From contig JAURPH010000015.1 of assembly GCA_030835345.1 (NCBI GenBank), forward strand, positions 1 through 58,487: a stretch of 58,487 nt of DNA. Reading direction: 5' to 3'. The stretch comes from Thermodesulfobacteriota bacterium. GTDB lineage: Bacteria > Desulfobacterota_D > UBA1144. Made by a program: the position numbers and the translations under genes. Below, in pieces: positions 46,881-54,943 of the stretch. Positions within the stretch are counted from its first letter, which is position 1. Each line of letters begins with the position of its first letter. Under the pieces are notes generated by a model. The model was not told the DNA's origin and did not search any database. It was given only the letters and a program-made list of their open reading frames with translations.

Positions 46881-47954
46881 TTATTGACTTGCATCCGGAA
46901 GATAAATTTTAAAAGATGTTTTATTTTCAGAACTTTCAGCCTCGATAAATCCACCAATTTTATTCACAATCTTCTGACTTAAAAATAAACCAATTCCCTG
47001 GCCTTTCTTCTTGGTGCTGAAAAAAGGTTTGAAAAGATTATTTATACTTTCTTTTTCAATTCCTAATCCATCATCAGAAATTTCAGTTACAATGAAGTTT
47101 TTATTGTTAATTTTATAATCTTTTAAATGTTTAACCTTAATTTTAATAGAGCCTTTAATATCAATAGCCTCACAGGCATTTTTTATTATATTCATGAACA
47201 CAATTTTTAATAACTCTTTAAATCCATACACATTTGATGATTCAGTTATTGAATCAAAGCCTACTTGTATGTCTTTTTTGCCGGATCCTTTTAAGCATAC
47301 TGATACTGAAGATGTTATTAACTCATTTATATCGACAATTTCATAATCTGCTTCATTGCTTGGCTGTAACAATTTAAATGTATCAACAAGGCTTGAAAGT
47401 CTTGAAGCCTCTTTTTCAATAATTGAACAACAATCATTAATTTCTTTATTATTAGATTTTATTTGATTTATTAGTTGAGCGGCACCCTTAATCCCTGATA
47501 AAGGGTTTTTTATTTCATGAGCGAGACCATGGAAAAGCTGACTCATTATTTTTTCTTCATCATCAAGTTTACTTTTTTTACTTAGTAAACTAATTCCCTC
47601 TAAGTCAGATAATTGAATTAATATATAATCTACATGCTCCTTTTTCTGCGAGTAATCAATAATTGGATTAATATAAATGGATAAAAAAGTACTATTTTCA
47701 AATATATTTTTAATCTCAATATCATTTATGAGTTTTGTTTTCGGTTCATTATAAATAGATAGAATTTCATTATAAATTTCTTTATCAAATAGGCTTTCTA
47801 TGGATATTTTTTTTATTTGTTTTTCAGAATATCCAAGAATACTTTGGGCTTCATAATTTATAAAAACAACTTTTAAATTTTTATCAATTAGAACAATCCC
47901 TTCTTTTAGGTTTTCAATTATTAATGATAATCCAACTTCTTCAAATTGAGACAA
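46881..47954 (-). CDS. NtrB-like PAS histidine kinase
   Basis: This cytoplasmic sensor kinase of 357 residues has no transmembrane helix. A PAS domain fills residues 8-120, the dimerisation and phospho-His segment is FHGLAHEIKNPLSG, and the ATP-binding domain has N in IIKNACEAID, DDGLGIE and GQGIGLFLS. The AHEIKNPL box and the absence of membrane segments are typical of NtrB. Gap to hom is 2 bases and to ntrC 18 bases. In classical systems NtrB responds to PII protein; no glnB is present here. Confidence 0.88.
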   Translation of the reverse strand: MSQFEEVGLSLIIENLKEGIVLIDKNLKVVFINYEAQSILGYSEKQIKKISIESLFDKEIYNEILSIYNEPKTKLINDIEIKNIFENSTFLSIYINPIIDYSQKKEHVDYILIQLSDLEGISLLSKKSKLDDEEKIMSQLFHGLAHEIKNPLSGIKGAAQLINQIKSNNKEINDCCSIIEKEASRLSSLVDTFKLLQPSNEADYEIVDINELITSSVSVCLKGSGKKDIQVGFDSITESSNVYGFKELLKIVFMNIIKNACEAIDIKGSIKIKVKHLKDYKINNKNFIVTEISDDGLGIEKESINNLFKPFFSTKKKGQGIGLFLSQKIVNKIGGFIEAESSENKTSFKIYLPDASQ

Positions 47955-47956
47955 AT

Positions 47957-49228
47957 TTATTCCTCGAATGGTATCATAATAGATTCTTTTGAAGTAAGTC
48001 CGCTCTTATGAACCTCACTTAAAAGTTTATCTAATTCACTAAATTTAGATTTTTTTGTTGTGATAACTACTGGTACTTTTTTTAAATTTGCTATATGTGG
48101 GTTTTGGATTATCTTCTCGATGTTTATTTTATATTTTGCAAATTTGGATGTGATTTTTGCTAAATAACCTGATTTATTAACAACAAAAAACCTTATATAA
48201 AATCTTGATTTACTATCATTAATATTTAATAAATTATACTTCTTTGAGATTTGCATAGCTTTTGAACTGATATCTGTATTTAACCTAATTAGATCAGTTA
48301 TGACCGCACTAGCTGTTGGCAACATACCTGCACCATATCCATATTTCATTATTGGACCAAGATTTTTTGAATCTATAAGGACAGCATTAAATTCATTTTC
48401 TACATTAAATAAAGGATTATCTTTTTTTAAAAGCATAGGGTTAACAGAAAGGGATAGATCCTTTCCTTTAATCTTGCCTTTTCCAATTAGTTTAATTTTA
48501 CAGTTTAATTCTTTTGCAACATCAAGGTCAATTTTATTTATTTTCTCTATTCCTTCAATATGAATTTTTTTAATATTTGGACTATATCCAAAACATTCTT
48601 GAGCCATAACACAAACTTTATGTGCAGTATCATAACCATTTATGTCAAGGGTAGGGTCTGCCTCAGCAAAACCAAGTTTTTGTGCCTCTGATAAAGCACT
48701 ATTAAATTCTTTTCCTTCAGCCATCAAACTTAATATATAGTTACATGTTCCATTTAATATTCCATGGAAAGATTTTATTTCATTTATTATGATTGATTCT
48801 TTTATTGAATTTAAAAGTGGTATTCCTCCACCAACACTTGCTTCGTACATTAAATGTAGATTTTTTTTAGTCGCAACTCTTGATAAAGTATTGCCATGCA
48901 TTGCAATTAAAGCTTTGTTCGCGGTTACAAAATGTTTGTTAAATTTTAATGTTTTATCAGCTATAGTTTTTGCTATAGTAGTCCCACCTATGAGCTCAAC
49001 TACACAATCTATTTTAGGGTCCTCAACTATTTGATTGTAATTATTAGTAAATAATTTCTTTTCTATTTTGAGTTTCTTTGCTAACTTGTAATCTAGGTCA
49101 CATACTTTGATTATATTAATCTCAATATTAAATTTTTTCCTTATGGATGATTTTTGAGAATTTATTATTCTGAATAAACCTTCTCCAATAGTCCCAAGTC
49201 CAATAATACCAATATTAATTTTTCTCAT
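47957..49228 (-). CDS. hom: Homoserine dehydrogenase
   Basis: The enzyme reduces aspartate semialdehyde to homoserine on the way to threonine and methionine. The 423 residues have the N-terminal IGIIGLGTIGEGL cofactor loop, ANKALIAMHG, GGGIPLLNSI, the substrate motif GILNGTCNYILSLM, GFAEADPTLDINGYD, and a C-terminal ACT domain for feedback control. It heads an operon with ntrB and ntrC. A promoter TTGTTA-17-TAAATT ends 6 bases before the ATG, so the mRNA is probably leaderless. Confidence 0.96.
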   Translation of the reverse strand: MRKINIGIIGLGTIGEGLFRIINSQKSSIRKKFNIEINIIKVCDLDYKLAKKLKIEKKLFTNNYNQIVEDPKIDCVVELIGGTTIAKTIADKTLKFNKHFVTANKALIAMHGNTLSRVATKKNLHLMYEASVGGGIPLLNSIKESIIINEIKSFHGILNGTCNYILSLMAEGKEFNSALSEAQKLGFAEADPTLDINGYDTAHKVCVMAQECFGYSPNIKKIHIEGIEKINKIDLDVAKELNCKIKLIGKGKIKGKDLSLSVNPMLLKKDNPLFNVENEFNAVLIDSKNLGPIMKYGYGAGMLPTASAVITDLIRLNTDISSKAMQISKKYNLLNINDSKSRFYIRFFVVNKSGYLAKITSKFAKYKINIEKIIQNPHIANLKKVPVVITTKKSKFSELDKLLSEVHKSGLTSKESIMIPFEE

Positions 49229-49234
49229 AATTGA

Positions 49235-49263
49235 AATTTAAATAGATTCTTATATTCTAACAA
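49235..49263 (-). promoter_or_regulatory. Promoter with leaderless start of hom-ntrB-ntrC
   Basis: On the minus strand TTGTTA (49263-49258), a 17-base spacer and TAAATT (49240-49235) are followed by 6 bases and the ATG of hom at 49228. No Shine-Dalgarno is present. Confidence 0.55.
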
Positions 49264-49285
49264 ATTAAACACATTAATTAAAATA

Positions 49286-49358
49286 GGGGCCGTAGCTCAG
49301 CTGGGAGAGCGCTTGGATGGCATTCAAGAGGTCGAGGGTTCGATCCCCTTCGGCTCCA
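49286..49358 (+). tRNA. tRNA-Ala (GGC)
   Basis: This is a 73-base cloverleaf. Acceptor GGGGCCG pairs with CGGCTCC (one G-T), discriminator A at 49358. D arm AGCTCAGCTGGGAGAGC; anticodon loop ATGGCAT with GGC at 49319-49321; T arm GGTTCGATCCC. CCA is not encoded. The convergent aminotransferase gene ends at the next base. Confidence 0.97.
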
Positions 49359-50555
49359 TTAAGAAAAGAATTCGTTTAATTTTTCCTTGATTCTCTTAAC
49401 CCCTTCTTTAATGTCATGCATGGAAGTAGCATATGATATTCTTATGTTTTTATCTGAACCAAATTCAACACCAGGAACTACAGCTACTTTGGCCTCATTT
49501 AAAAGAAAGTCAGCAAAGTCTACCGAATTTTCTATTTTTCCATCTTTATAGCTTTTACCAAAATAATAAGAAATATCTGGAAATACATAAAAAGCACCAT
49601 CTGGGATTAGGCAGGATATACCCTCGATATTATTCAATTCTTCACAAATAAAATCTCTTCTTTTTTTAAATTCTATTACCATTTCACCGACTTTATCTTG
49701 TGGGCCCGAAAAAGCCTCTACAGATGCCTTTTGCGCAATTGAGGTTGGATTTGATGTTGATTGTCCAGAAAGGTTATTCATCGCAGCTAGAACATTTTTA
49801 TTTCCTGCTGCATATCCAATTCTCCATCCTGTCATTGAATATGTTTTAGATACTCCATTCACGAGGATTGTTCTTTCTTTAATTGAATTATTTATTTGAA
49901 CAAAAGATGTATGGTTGGTCTCTGAATATAAAGTTTTGTCATAAATTTCATCAGATATTATTATTAGGTTATTTTTTTCAGCTATATTGGCAATCTCAAT
50001 TAATTCTTCTTTTGTGAAAGTTACACCAGTAGGGTTTGATGGGTAATTAAGAACAAGTATTTTTGTTTTATCTGTAATTACACTTTGAATTTCAGAGGGT
50101 GTAACTTTAAAACCTTTACTTTGTTCAGTTGATAAGATTATTGGTTTACCTCCTGCTATGCGAACTTGCTCTGGATATGAAACCCAATAGGGCGCAGGAA
50201 TTATAACCTCATCATCTGCATCAAGAAGCACTTGGAACAAATTATATAAAACATGTTTTGCCCCTGATCCCACAAATATTTCTTTTTTATCATATTCAAC
50301 ACTGTAATCTTCTTTAATTCTTGAAATGATTGCATTTTTTAGTTCGTCAATCCCACTAGCCGCTGTATATTTTGTAAATCCATTATCAATAGATCTTTTT
50401 GCAAATTCTTTAATATTATCAGGTGTATCAAAGTCAGGCTCTCCAGCCCCAAAACCAATAACATCAATTCCTTGCGACTTCATTTCTTTGGCTTTAGCAG
50501 TGATCGCCAATGTGGCGGATGGTTTTAATTCTTTAGCAAGTTTTGATAATTCCAT
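49359..50555 (-). CDS. aspC: Aspartate aminotransferase (class I, fold type I PLP)
   Basis: This 398-residue class I aminotransferase is closest to the aspartate (and often prephenate) aminotransferases of the AspB/AspC-Ib type. It shows SATLAITAKAKEMK at the start, AAPYWVSYPEQV-like PLP stacking region (IPAPYWVSY), NYPSNPTG, SDEIYDKT and the PLP Lys in VNGVSKTYSMTGWRIG. It is likely to make aspartate, feeding the hom and DapF pathways. It begins 4 bases after coaD stops, and its own stop touches tRNA-Ala. The start is ATG 50555. Confidence 0.93.
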   Translation of the reverse strand: MELSKLAKELKPSATLAITAKAKEMKSQGIDVIGFGAGEPDFDTPDNIKEFAKRSIDNGFTKYTAASGIDELKNAIISRIKEDYSVEYDKKEIFVGSGAKHVLYNLFQVLLDADDEVIIPAPYWVSYPEQVRIAGGKPIILSTEQSKGFKVTPSEIQSVITDKTKILVLNYPSNPTGVTFTKEELIEIANIAEKNNLIIISDEIYDKTLYSETNHTSFVQINNSIKERTILVNGVSKTYSMTGWRIGYAAGNKNVLAAMNNLSGQSTSNPTSIAQKASVEAFSGPQDKVGEMVIEFKKRRDFICEELNNIEGISCLIPDGAFYVFPDISYYFGKSYKDGKIENSVDFADFLLNEAKVAVVPGVEFGSDKNIRISYATSMHDIKEGVKRIKEKLNEFFS

Positions 50556-50559
50556 ATAT

Positions 50560-51048
50560 CTACTTCCTTTTCTTTAAAATTTTTTTTAATTCTGATTCGA
50601 CTTTAGGATGAACAAACTCTTTTGCACTCCCACCTAATTTGATTATGTCCTTGATTAATGATGAGCTGATATGAGCATAATTAGCATCAGCAACCATAAA
50701 AACTGTCTCAATGGCTTGGTCTAATTTGTTATTAGATGTTGCCATTTGTAATTCATATTCAAAGTCTTGCACCGTTCTCATACCTCTTATGATGGTATTA
50801 ACTTTTTTACTTTTTGCATACTTTACTAGGAGGCCACTAAATTTATCTATTTTAATTTTTTTACTATTTTTGAAAATTGATTTAATGGTATTAACTCTTT
50901 CATCAACACTCATTATAGAGTTCTTATTGGAATTTATGGCAACAGCTATGATAACTTCATCAAAAGTCTTAGCAGCTCTTTTAATTATATTTATATGACC
51001 ATTAGTTAATGGATCAAAGCTGCCAGGGTATATTACTGTTTTTTTCAT
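50560..51048 (-). CDS. coaD: Phosphopantetheine adenylyltransferase
   Basis: CoaD adds AMP to 4'-phosphopantetheine, the step before final CoA formation. The 162-residue nucleotidyltransferase has the T/HxGH motif region in VIYPGSFDPLTNGHINII, IRGMRTVQDFEYE, and ISSSLIKDI near the end. I chose ATG 51048, which overlaps the rsmD stop as ATGA; the frame is open to a TTG at 51060. The rsmD-coaD pair is a common arrangement. Confidence 0.96.
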   Translation of the reverse strand: MKKTVIYPGSFDPLTNGHINIIKRAAKTFDEVIIAVAINSNKNSIMSVDERVNTIKSIFKNSKKIKIDKFSGLLVKYAKSKKVNTIIRGMRTVQDFEYELQMATSNNKLDQAIETVFMVADANYAHISSSLIKDIIKLGGSAKEFVHPKVESELKKILKKRK

Positions 51049-51590
51049 TTTTTTGTACAAAAAGTAATAAATTTGTCCTTATATTGTTTTATTTTATAGT
51101 TTGAAACATCTAATTTTAATTTTTCGTACATTGGATGTTCACAAACAATAATACCTTCATTCTTGCATAATTTTAAGGCAGTTCTAATGATACCATTAAG
51201 ACTTTTTTCATCAAAATAATCATATGGAGGATCAATAAAAATTAAATCAAATTTATCATTTTTTTTCAGTAATTCTCTTGTTGCAACAGAAAATTCTTTT
51301 TTTTGAACCTCGGATGAATCCTCAAAAGTACACTTCTTTAAATTCTCTTTAATATATTTTATTGAAATAGGGCTGCTATCGATAAATGTTACAAAATTTG
51401 CCCCCATACTTAAAGCTTCAATACCTAGAGAGCCACATCCTGCAAATAAATCTAATATTTTATAATTATCAACACTTTGAAGAACATCAAAAATCATTTT
51501 TCTGGTCTTACCAGTCTTCGGTCTTACATGACCAGTTGTTGGTACTTTCAGCTTGAACCCTTTTTTTGTTCCGTTAGAGATTTTAATCAT
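51045..51590 (-). CDS. rsmD: 16S rRNA (guanine-966-N2)-methyltransferase RsmD
   Basis: RsmD methylates G966 of 16S rRNA. The 181-residue SAM-dependent methylase has RPKTGKTRKMIFDVL near the start, motif I LDLFAGCGSLGIEALSMGA, and the catalytic FIDPPYDYF. It overlaps pepF by 4 bases upstream and coaD by 4 downstream (ATGA). Confidence 0.95.
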   Translation of the reverse strand: MIKISNGTKKGFKLKVPTTGHVRPKTGKTRKMIFDVLQSVDNYKILDLFAGCGSLGIEALSMGANFVTFIDSSPISIKYIKENLKKCTFEDSSEVQKKEFSVATRELLKKNDKFDLIFIDPPYDYFDEKSLNGIIRTALKLCKNEGIIVCEHPMYEKLKLDVSNYKIKQYKDKFITFCTKK

Positions 51591-53362
51591 TTATTTATTT
51601 TTCTATAAAGTCTTTCAGCTTGGCTTACTAAATCTTTCATTAAATACATACTGCTTTCCCAGAATTTTGGATCTGATATATTAATACCAACTTTTCTTAC
51701 TAACTTTTCAGGAGACATTGTACTTCCTGAGGATAATAAATTTATATATTTTGGTACAAAAGCCTTTCCTTCAGATTTGTATTTTGCAAAAAGTCCGTGC
51801 ACCAAGAGCTCACCAAATGAATAAGAATAACAATAGAACGGGGAATGAATAAAGTGAGGAATGTACATCCACCAGTTTTTATAAAACTCAGAAATTTCTA
51901 TAGATTTTCCAAACATTTTTGAATTTGCACTAATCCAATAATTATTTAATTCTTCCCATGTAAGCTCCCCACCAATCTTCCTTCTCTCATGAATCGATAA
52001 TTCAAAATTTGTCATAACAATTTGTCTGAAAACAGTCGCGAAGATATCTTCTAGTTTCGAGCATATTACATATAGTTTTTCTTTATCAGAACTCTCACTT
52101 GATAAAAGTTTATTAAATACAAGCATTTCAGCAAAAACACTAGCTGTTTCTGCAGTTGTCAAAGGTGTATTTTGTTGAAAATAGCCATTCTTTCTAGATA
52201 AATACTGATGAATTCCATGACCTAACTCATGAGCAAGAGTCATAACATCACGTATCTTTCCAGTAAAATTCATAAGTATGTATGGATGAACTGATGGAAC
52301 ACAAGAATGACTAAATGCACCAGATCTTTTACCATTCCTTATTCCGTAATCAATCCAGTTATTATCAAAGAACAATGAAGCAACTTCTGCCATTTCTGGT
52401 GAAAAATCTTCAAAAGCCTCAACGACTATTCTTTTGGATTCCGCAAAGGAGTATGTTTTTTGAGAAGAACCAAGAGGTGCATACCTATCATAGTCTTTGA
52501 AATCATTAATTTTAAGAATTTTAGCTTTTAGCTTGTAATATCTTTGTGCAATTGAATTATTGTTATTGCATGCTTGGATTAAACCTTTAACAGTTTGAAG
52601 TTTAATTTCATTAGATAAATTTCTGGAGTCTATTGGATTTTTATAACCTCTCAATTCGTTTATTATTTTACAATCACTTAAAATCTGATTAAAAATAAAT
52701 GTTATTAGTCTTTTTTCAGAATTTAGACCATCTGTTAAACTTTTTGCTGCTTTAACCCGTGTAGACCTTTTTCTATCATAGAGCAAAGCTAATATTTGAG
52801 TCTCAGACATTTTTTTGTTTTTTTTGTCTATTTTAATATTAAAAATTATGTTGTTTAGGGTCTGATCAAAAAGCCTATTAAATGCTCTTGAAGATGTGAG
52901 TGATTTTTGGTCTAGTATTTTTTCTTCTGCTTCAGACAAAACATATGGTTTATATTTTCTTTCTGATTCTAAAAGATTTTTATAATTCTTTAACTTCTCT
53001 GAAGAATATATTCGTTTTGCATTCGAATTTTTAATTTTATTCCAATCTAAAAAAAAGAAAATTAAGTTTTTTCTTATTAAAGAAACTTTTTCACTAGTTG
53101 ATTGATAAAATTGAGATACTTTTTCATTATTTGTATCGGATGCAAAGAGCAGAGATGCATAAGATGAAATTTTCCCCAAACCTTCATAAATCTTTTCTAA
53201 GTCAACCAGAGCAGAATTAATTACACCAGGAGTTACCTTATCATTTATTTTATTTTGATATTTTTTTGCAAAAGACAATGAATTTTTTTCTAATTTATTA
53301 AAATCTTTTTTTATTTTTTCAGAATCTATATTTTCATATAAGTCTGTTAAATTCCATTCCAT
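51587..53362 (-). CDS. pepF: M3-family oligoendopeptidase F
   Basis: PepF is a cytosolic zinc peptidase that degrades short peptides. The 591-residue frame has the zinc motif HELGHGIH (LAHELGHGIHQYLS) with the third ligand Glu in TTAETASVFAEML, and the C-terminal YCYSYSFGELLVHGLF. Length fits the group of about 600 residues. It follows yqeY after 3 bases and overlaps rsmD. Confidence 0.94.
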   Translation of the reverse strand: MEWNLTDLYENIDSEKIKKDFNKLEKNSLSFAKKYQNKINDKVTPGVINSALVDLEKIYEGLGKISSYASLLFASDTNNEKVSQFYQSTSEKVSLIRKNLIFFFLDWNKIKNSNAKRIYSSEKLKNYKNLLESERKYKPYVLSEAEEKILDQKSLTSSRAFNRLFDQTLNNIIFNIKIDKKNKKMSETQILALLYDRKRSTRVKAAKSLTDGLNSEKRLITFIFNQILSDCKIINELRGYKNPIDSRNLSNEIKLQTVKGLIQACNNNNSIAQRYYKLKAKILKINDFKDYDRYAPLGSSQKTYSFAESKRIVVEAFEDFSPEMAEVASLFFDNNWIDYGIRNGKRSGAFSHSCVPSVHPYILMNFTGKIRDVMTLAHELGHGIHQYLSRKNGYFQQNTPLTTAETASVFAEMLVFNKLLSSESSDKEKLYVICSKLEDIFATVFRQIVMTNFELSIHERRKIGGELTWEELNNYWISANSKMFGKSIEISEFYKNWWMYIPHFIHSPFYCYSYSFGELLVHGLFAKYKSEGKAFVPKYINLLSSGSTMSPEKLVRKVGINISDPKFWESSMYLMKDLVSQAERLYRKINK

Positions 53363-53365
53363 ACA

Positions 53366-53800
53366 TTACCCCTCCATAATTTCTTTACATAACTTACTAA
53401 TTGTTCCATTATCAGATTTTGAGCTATAAGATTTTATGCCCTCTCTAATAAAAATACCAATATTAAAATCTTTACTAACAGAAATTTCATTTTTTAAATT
53501 GATTAGACATTCTTTTAGCTCTTTTTCTGAAATCTGTTCTGGCAAGTATTTGGAAAGTATTTCCATTTCTGCTTGTTCAATTTTTTTTAAATCATCTCTA
53601 TTATTTGTTTCATAGAGAACAATCGCTTCTTTTCTCTTTTTAATTTCTTTTTTTATTATTGACTCAACATCAATAATTTTCTCGTTGCCTATTTTTTCCT
53701 CATTTGTATACATAGATATAATGCTTCTTAAAGTGTTTGCAGCAGTCTTATTTTTCTCGACTAGAGCTATTTTTAAATCTTCTTTTATCTGATTAATCAT
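53366..53800 (-). CDS. yqeY: YqeY/GatB-domain protein
   Basis: This 144-residue helical protein is of the GatB/Yqey family. It opens with MINQIKEDLKIALVEKN and TLRSIIS, then IIKKEIKKRKEAIVLYE and LSKYLPEQISEKEL, all conserved. The GatB C-terminal domain binds tRNA; the stand-alone protein's function is unclear, though it is often linked to rpsU, dnaG or rpoD, which are absent here. It lies 10 bases after the recF stop. Confidence 0.9.
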   Translation of the reverse strand: MINQIKEDLKIALVEKNKTAANTLRSIISMYTNEEKIGNEKIIDVESIIKKEIKKRKEAIVLYETNNRDDLKKIEQAEMEILSKYLPEQISEKELKECLINLKNEISVSKDFNIGIFIREGIKSYSSKSDNGTISKLCKEIMEG

Positions 53801-53810
53801 TTTTTTAAGA

Positions 53811-54881
53811 TTAACTTATTTTTTTGCAAACTCCATTTTTGATTCCAAAAATAGAGCAATTTGCGAAATTTTGAATAATTGATTTATCATTGCTTGTAAT
53901 CATAGATTGAACCTTACTTCTTTTAAGTAGTTGTAGGAAAAATTTTAATCTCTTTTTATCCAAGTAGCTCATTATCTCATCAATTAAAAAAATTGTATCT
54001 TTATTTAAAATTTTTGATGAAATTACAATTTCCGCAATTTTAATTAAAACACCTAAGGTTTTTTTTTCACCCTCTGATCCTAATTTTAATATATCTTTAC
54101 CATTATTAACAAATGTAAATGTATCTTTATGTGAACCTATCAACGGTTTACATAATAATTTTTCTTTATTTTTTGCCAAATCTAATTTGTTTAGTAGTGC
54201 ATCTTTTGAATTACAATTTGTTTCATATTTTAAGCTATATTTGTATTCTCCTGAAGATGTTGCTGACAACTTGTTAATTACATTTATGTGATTTTTTAAC
54301 CAATCTGCTCTTTTCTTAGAAACTAAAAGACTTAATTCAATAATTTTTTCATCAATAAATTTGATTAGCTTATCATCTTTTGAAGTTCTAAGAATATGAC
54401 TTTTTCTAGATAAGCACTCTTTTAATTCTCTTAATTGCTCTTTGAACTTTTGGTTGTAGTTTGAAATTATTTTATCAAAGGATTCTCTTCTTGGTTTGTT
54501 TGCACCCTCTATTGAATCAATAAAATTCTTGTTGAATAAAACTACATTTCCAAGCTTTTTGAGTTCCTCAGCTTTCTTGATTTTTTTACTATTAATCTGA
54601 ACTTTTTTCTTTCCATTTTCCAAAAAAATAGAACATTTGTTTATTTGATTTGAACCATTAAAAGTTCCTTCTACATATAAATTTGATTGATTAATATTTT
54701 TTATTTCATTCCAATCATTTGTTTTATCACTTTTACCATTAATCAAGAAATATATTGATTCAAGCAGGCTGGTTTTACCTTGTCCATTTGAACCTAGGAC
54801 AATATTTATTTCATTATTTAAAGCCAGCTCTGTAGTAAGAATATTTCTAAAATTAACAATTTTTAAATTATTTAAAGGCAT
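53811..54881 (-). CDS. recF: DNA replication and repair protein RecF
   Basis: RecF is an SMC-like ATPase that helps load RecA at gaps. It has LKIVNFRN and VLGSNGQGKTSLLESIYFL (Walker A) at the start, a short coiled-coil arm, then LGSEGEKKTLGVLIKIAE (signature motif) and FLIDEIMSYLD (Walker B). I chose ATG 54881 (356 residues, usual length). The longer start at 54920 is less likely because a TATAAT hexamer overlaps it and family proteins begin near MPLNNL. It lies away from dnaA-dnaN-gyrB and is divergent from cdc48. Confidence 0.88.
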   Translation of the reverse strand: MPLNNLKIVNFRNILTTELALNNEINIVLGSNGQGKTSLLESIYFLINGKSDKTNDWNEIKNINQSNLYVEGTFNGSNQINKCSIFLENGKKKVQINSKKIKKAEELKKLGNVVLFNKNFIDSIEGANKPRRESFDKIISNYNQKFKEQLRELKECLSRKSHILRTSKDDKLIKFIDEKIIELSLLVSKKRADWLKNHINVINKLSATSSGEYKYSLKYETNCNSKDALLNKLDLAKNKEKLLCKPLIGSHKDTFTFVNNGKDILKLGSEGEKKTLGVLIKIAEIVISSKILNKDTIFLIDEIMSYLDKKRLKFFLQLLKRSKVQSMITSNDKSIIQNFANCSIFGIKNGVCKKIS

Positions 54882-54908
54882 ATCAGTGACAAGCTTTAAG
54901 CTTGAAGT

Positions 54909-54914
54909 ATTATA
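54909..54914 (-). promoter_or_regulatory. Putative -10 element of recF
   Basis: The minus strand reads GGTTATAAT, an extended-type TATAAT at 54914-54909, about 27 bases before ATG 54881. No good -35 is visible, and none is strictly needed for an extended -10. It argues against the start codon at 54920. Confidence 0.4.
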
Positions 54915-54931
54915 ACCCATCGGTAATCTAT

Positions 54932-54937
54932 TAAAAT
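54932..54937 (+). promoter_or_regulatory. Putative -10 element, leaderless start of cdc48
   Basis: TAAAAT at 54932-54937 is followed by 6 bases and the ATG at 54944; no Shine-Dalgarno is present. The -35 is weak. The spacing matches the other leaderless candidates. Confidence 0.4.
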
Positions 54938-54943
54938 AAAGAT

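Noticed and set aside
54882-54920. Longer recF start at 54920
   Set aside because: A TATAAT promoter hexamer overlaps it and RecF proteins begin at the position matching ATG 54881.
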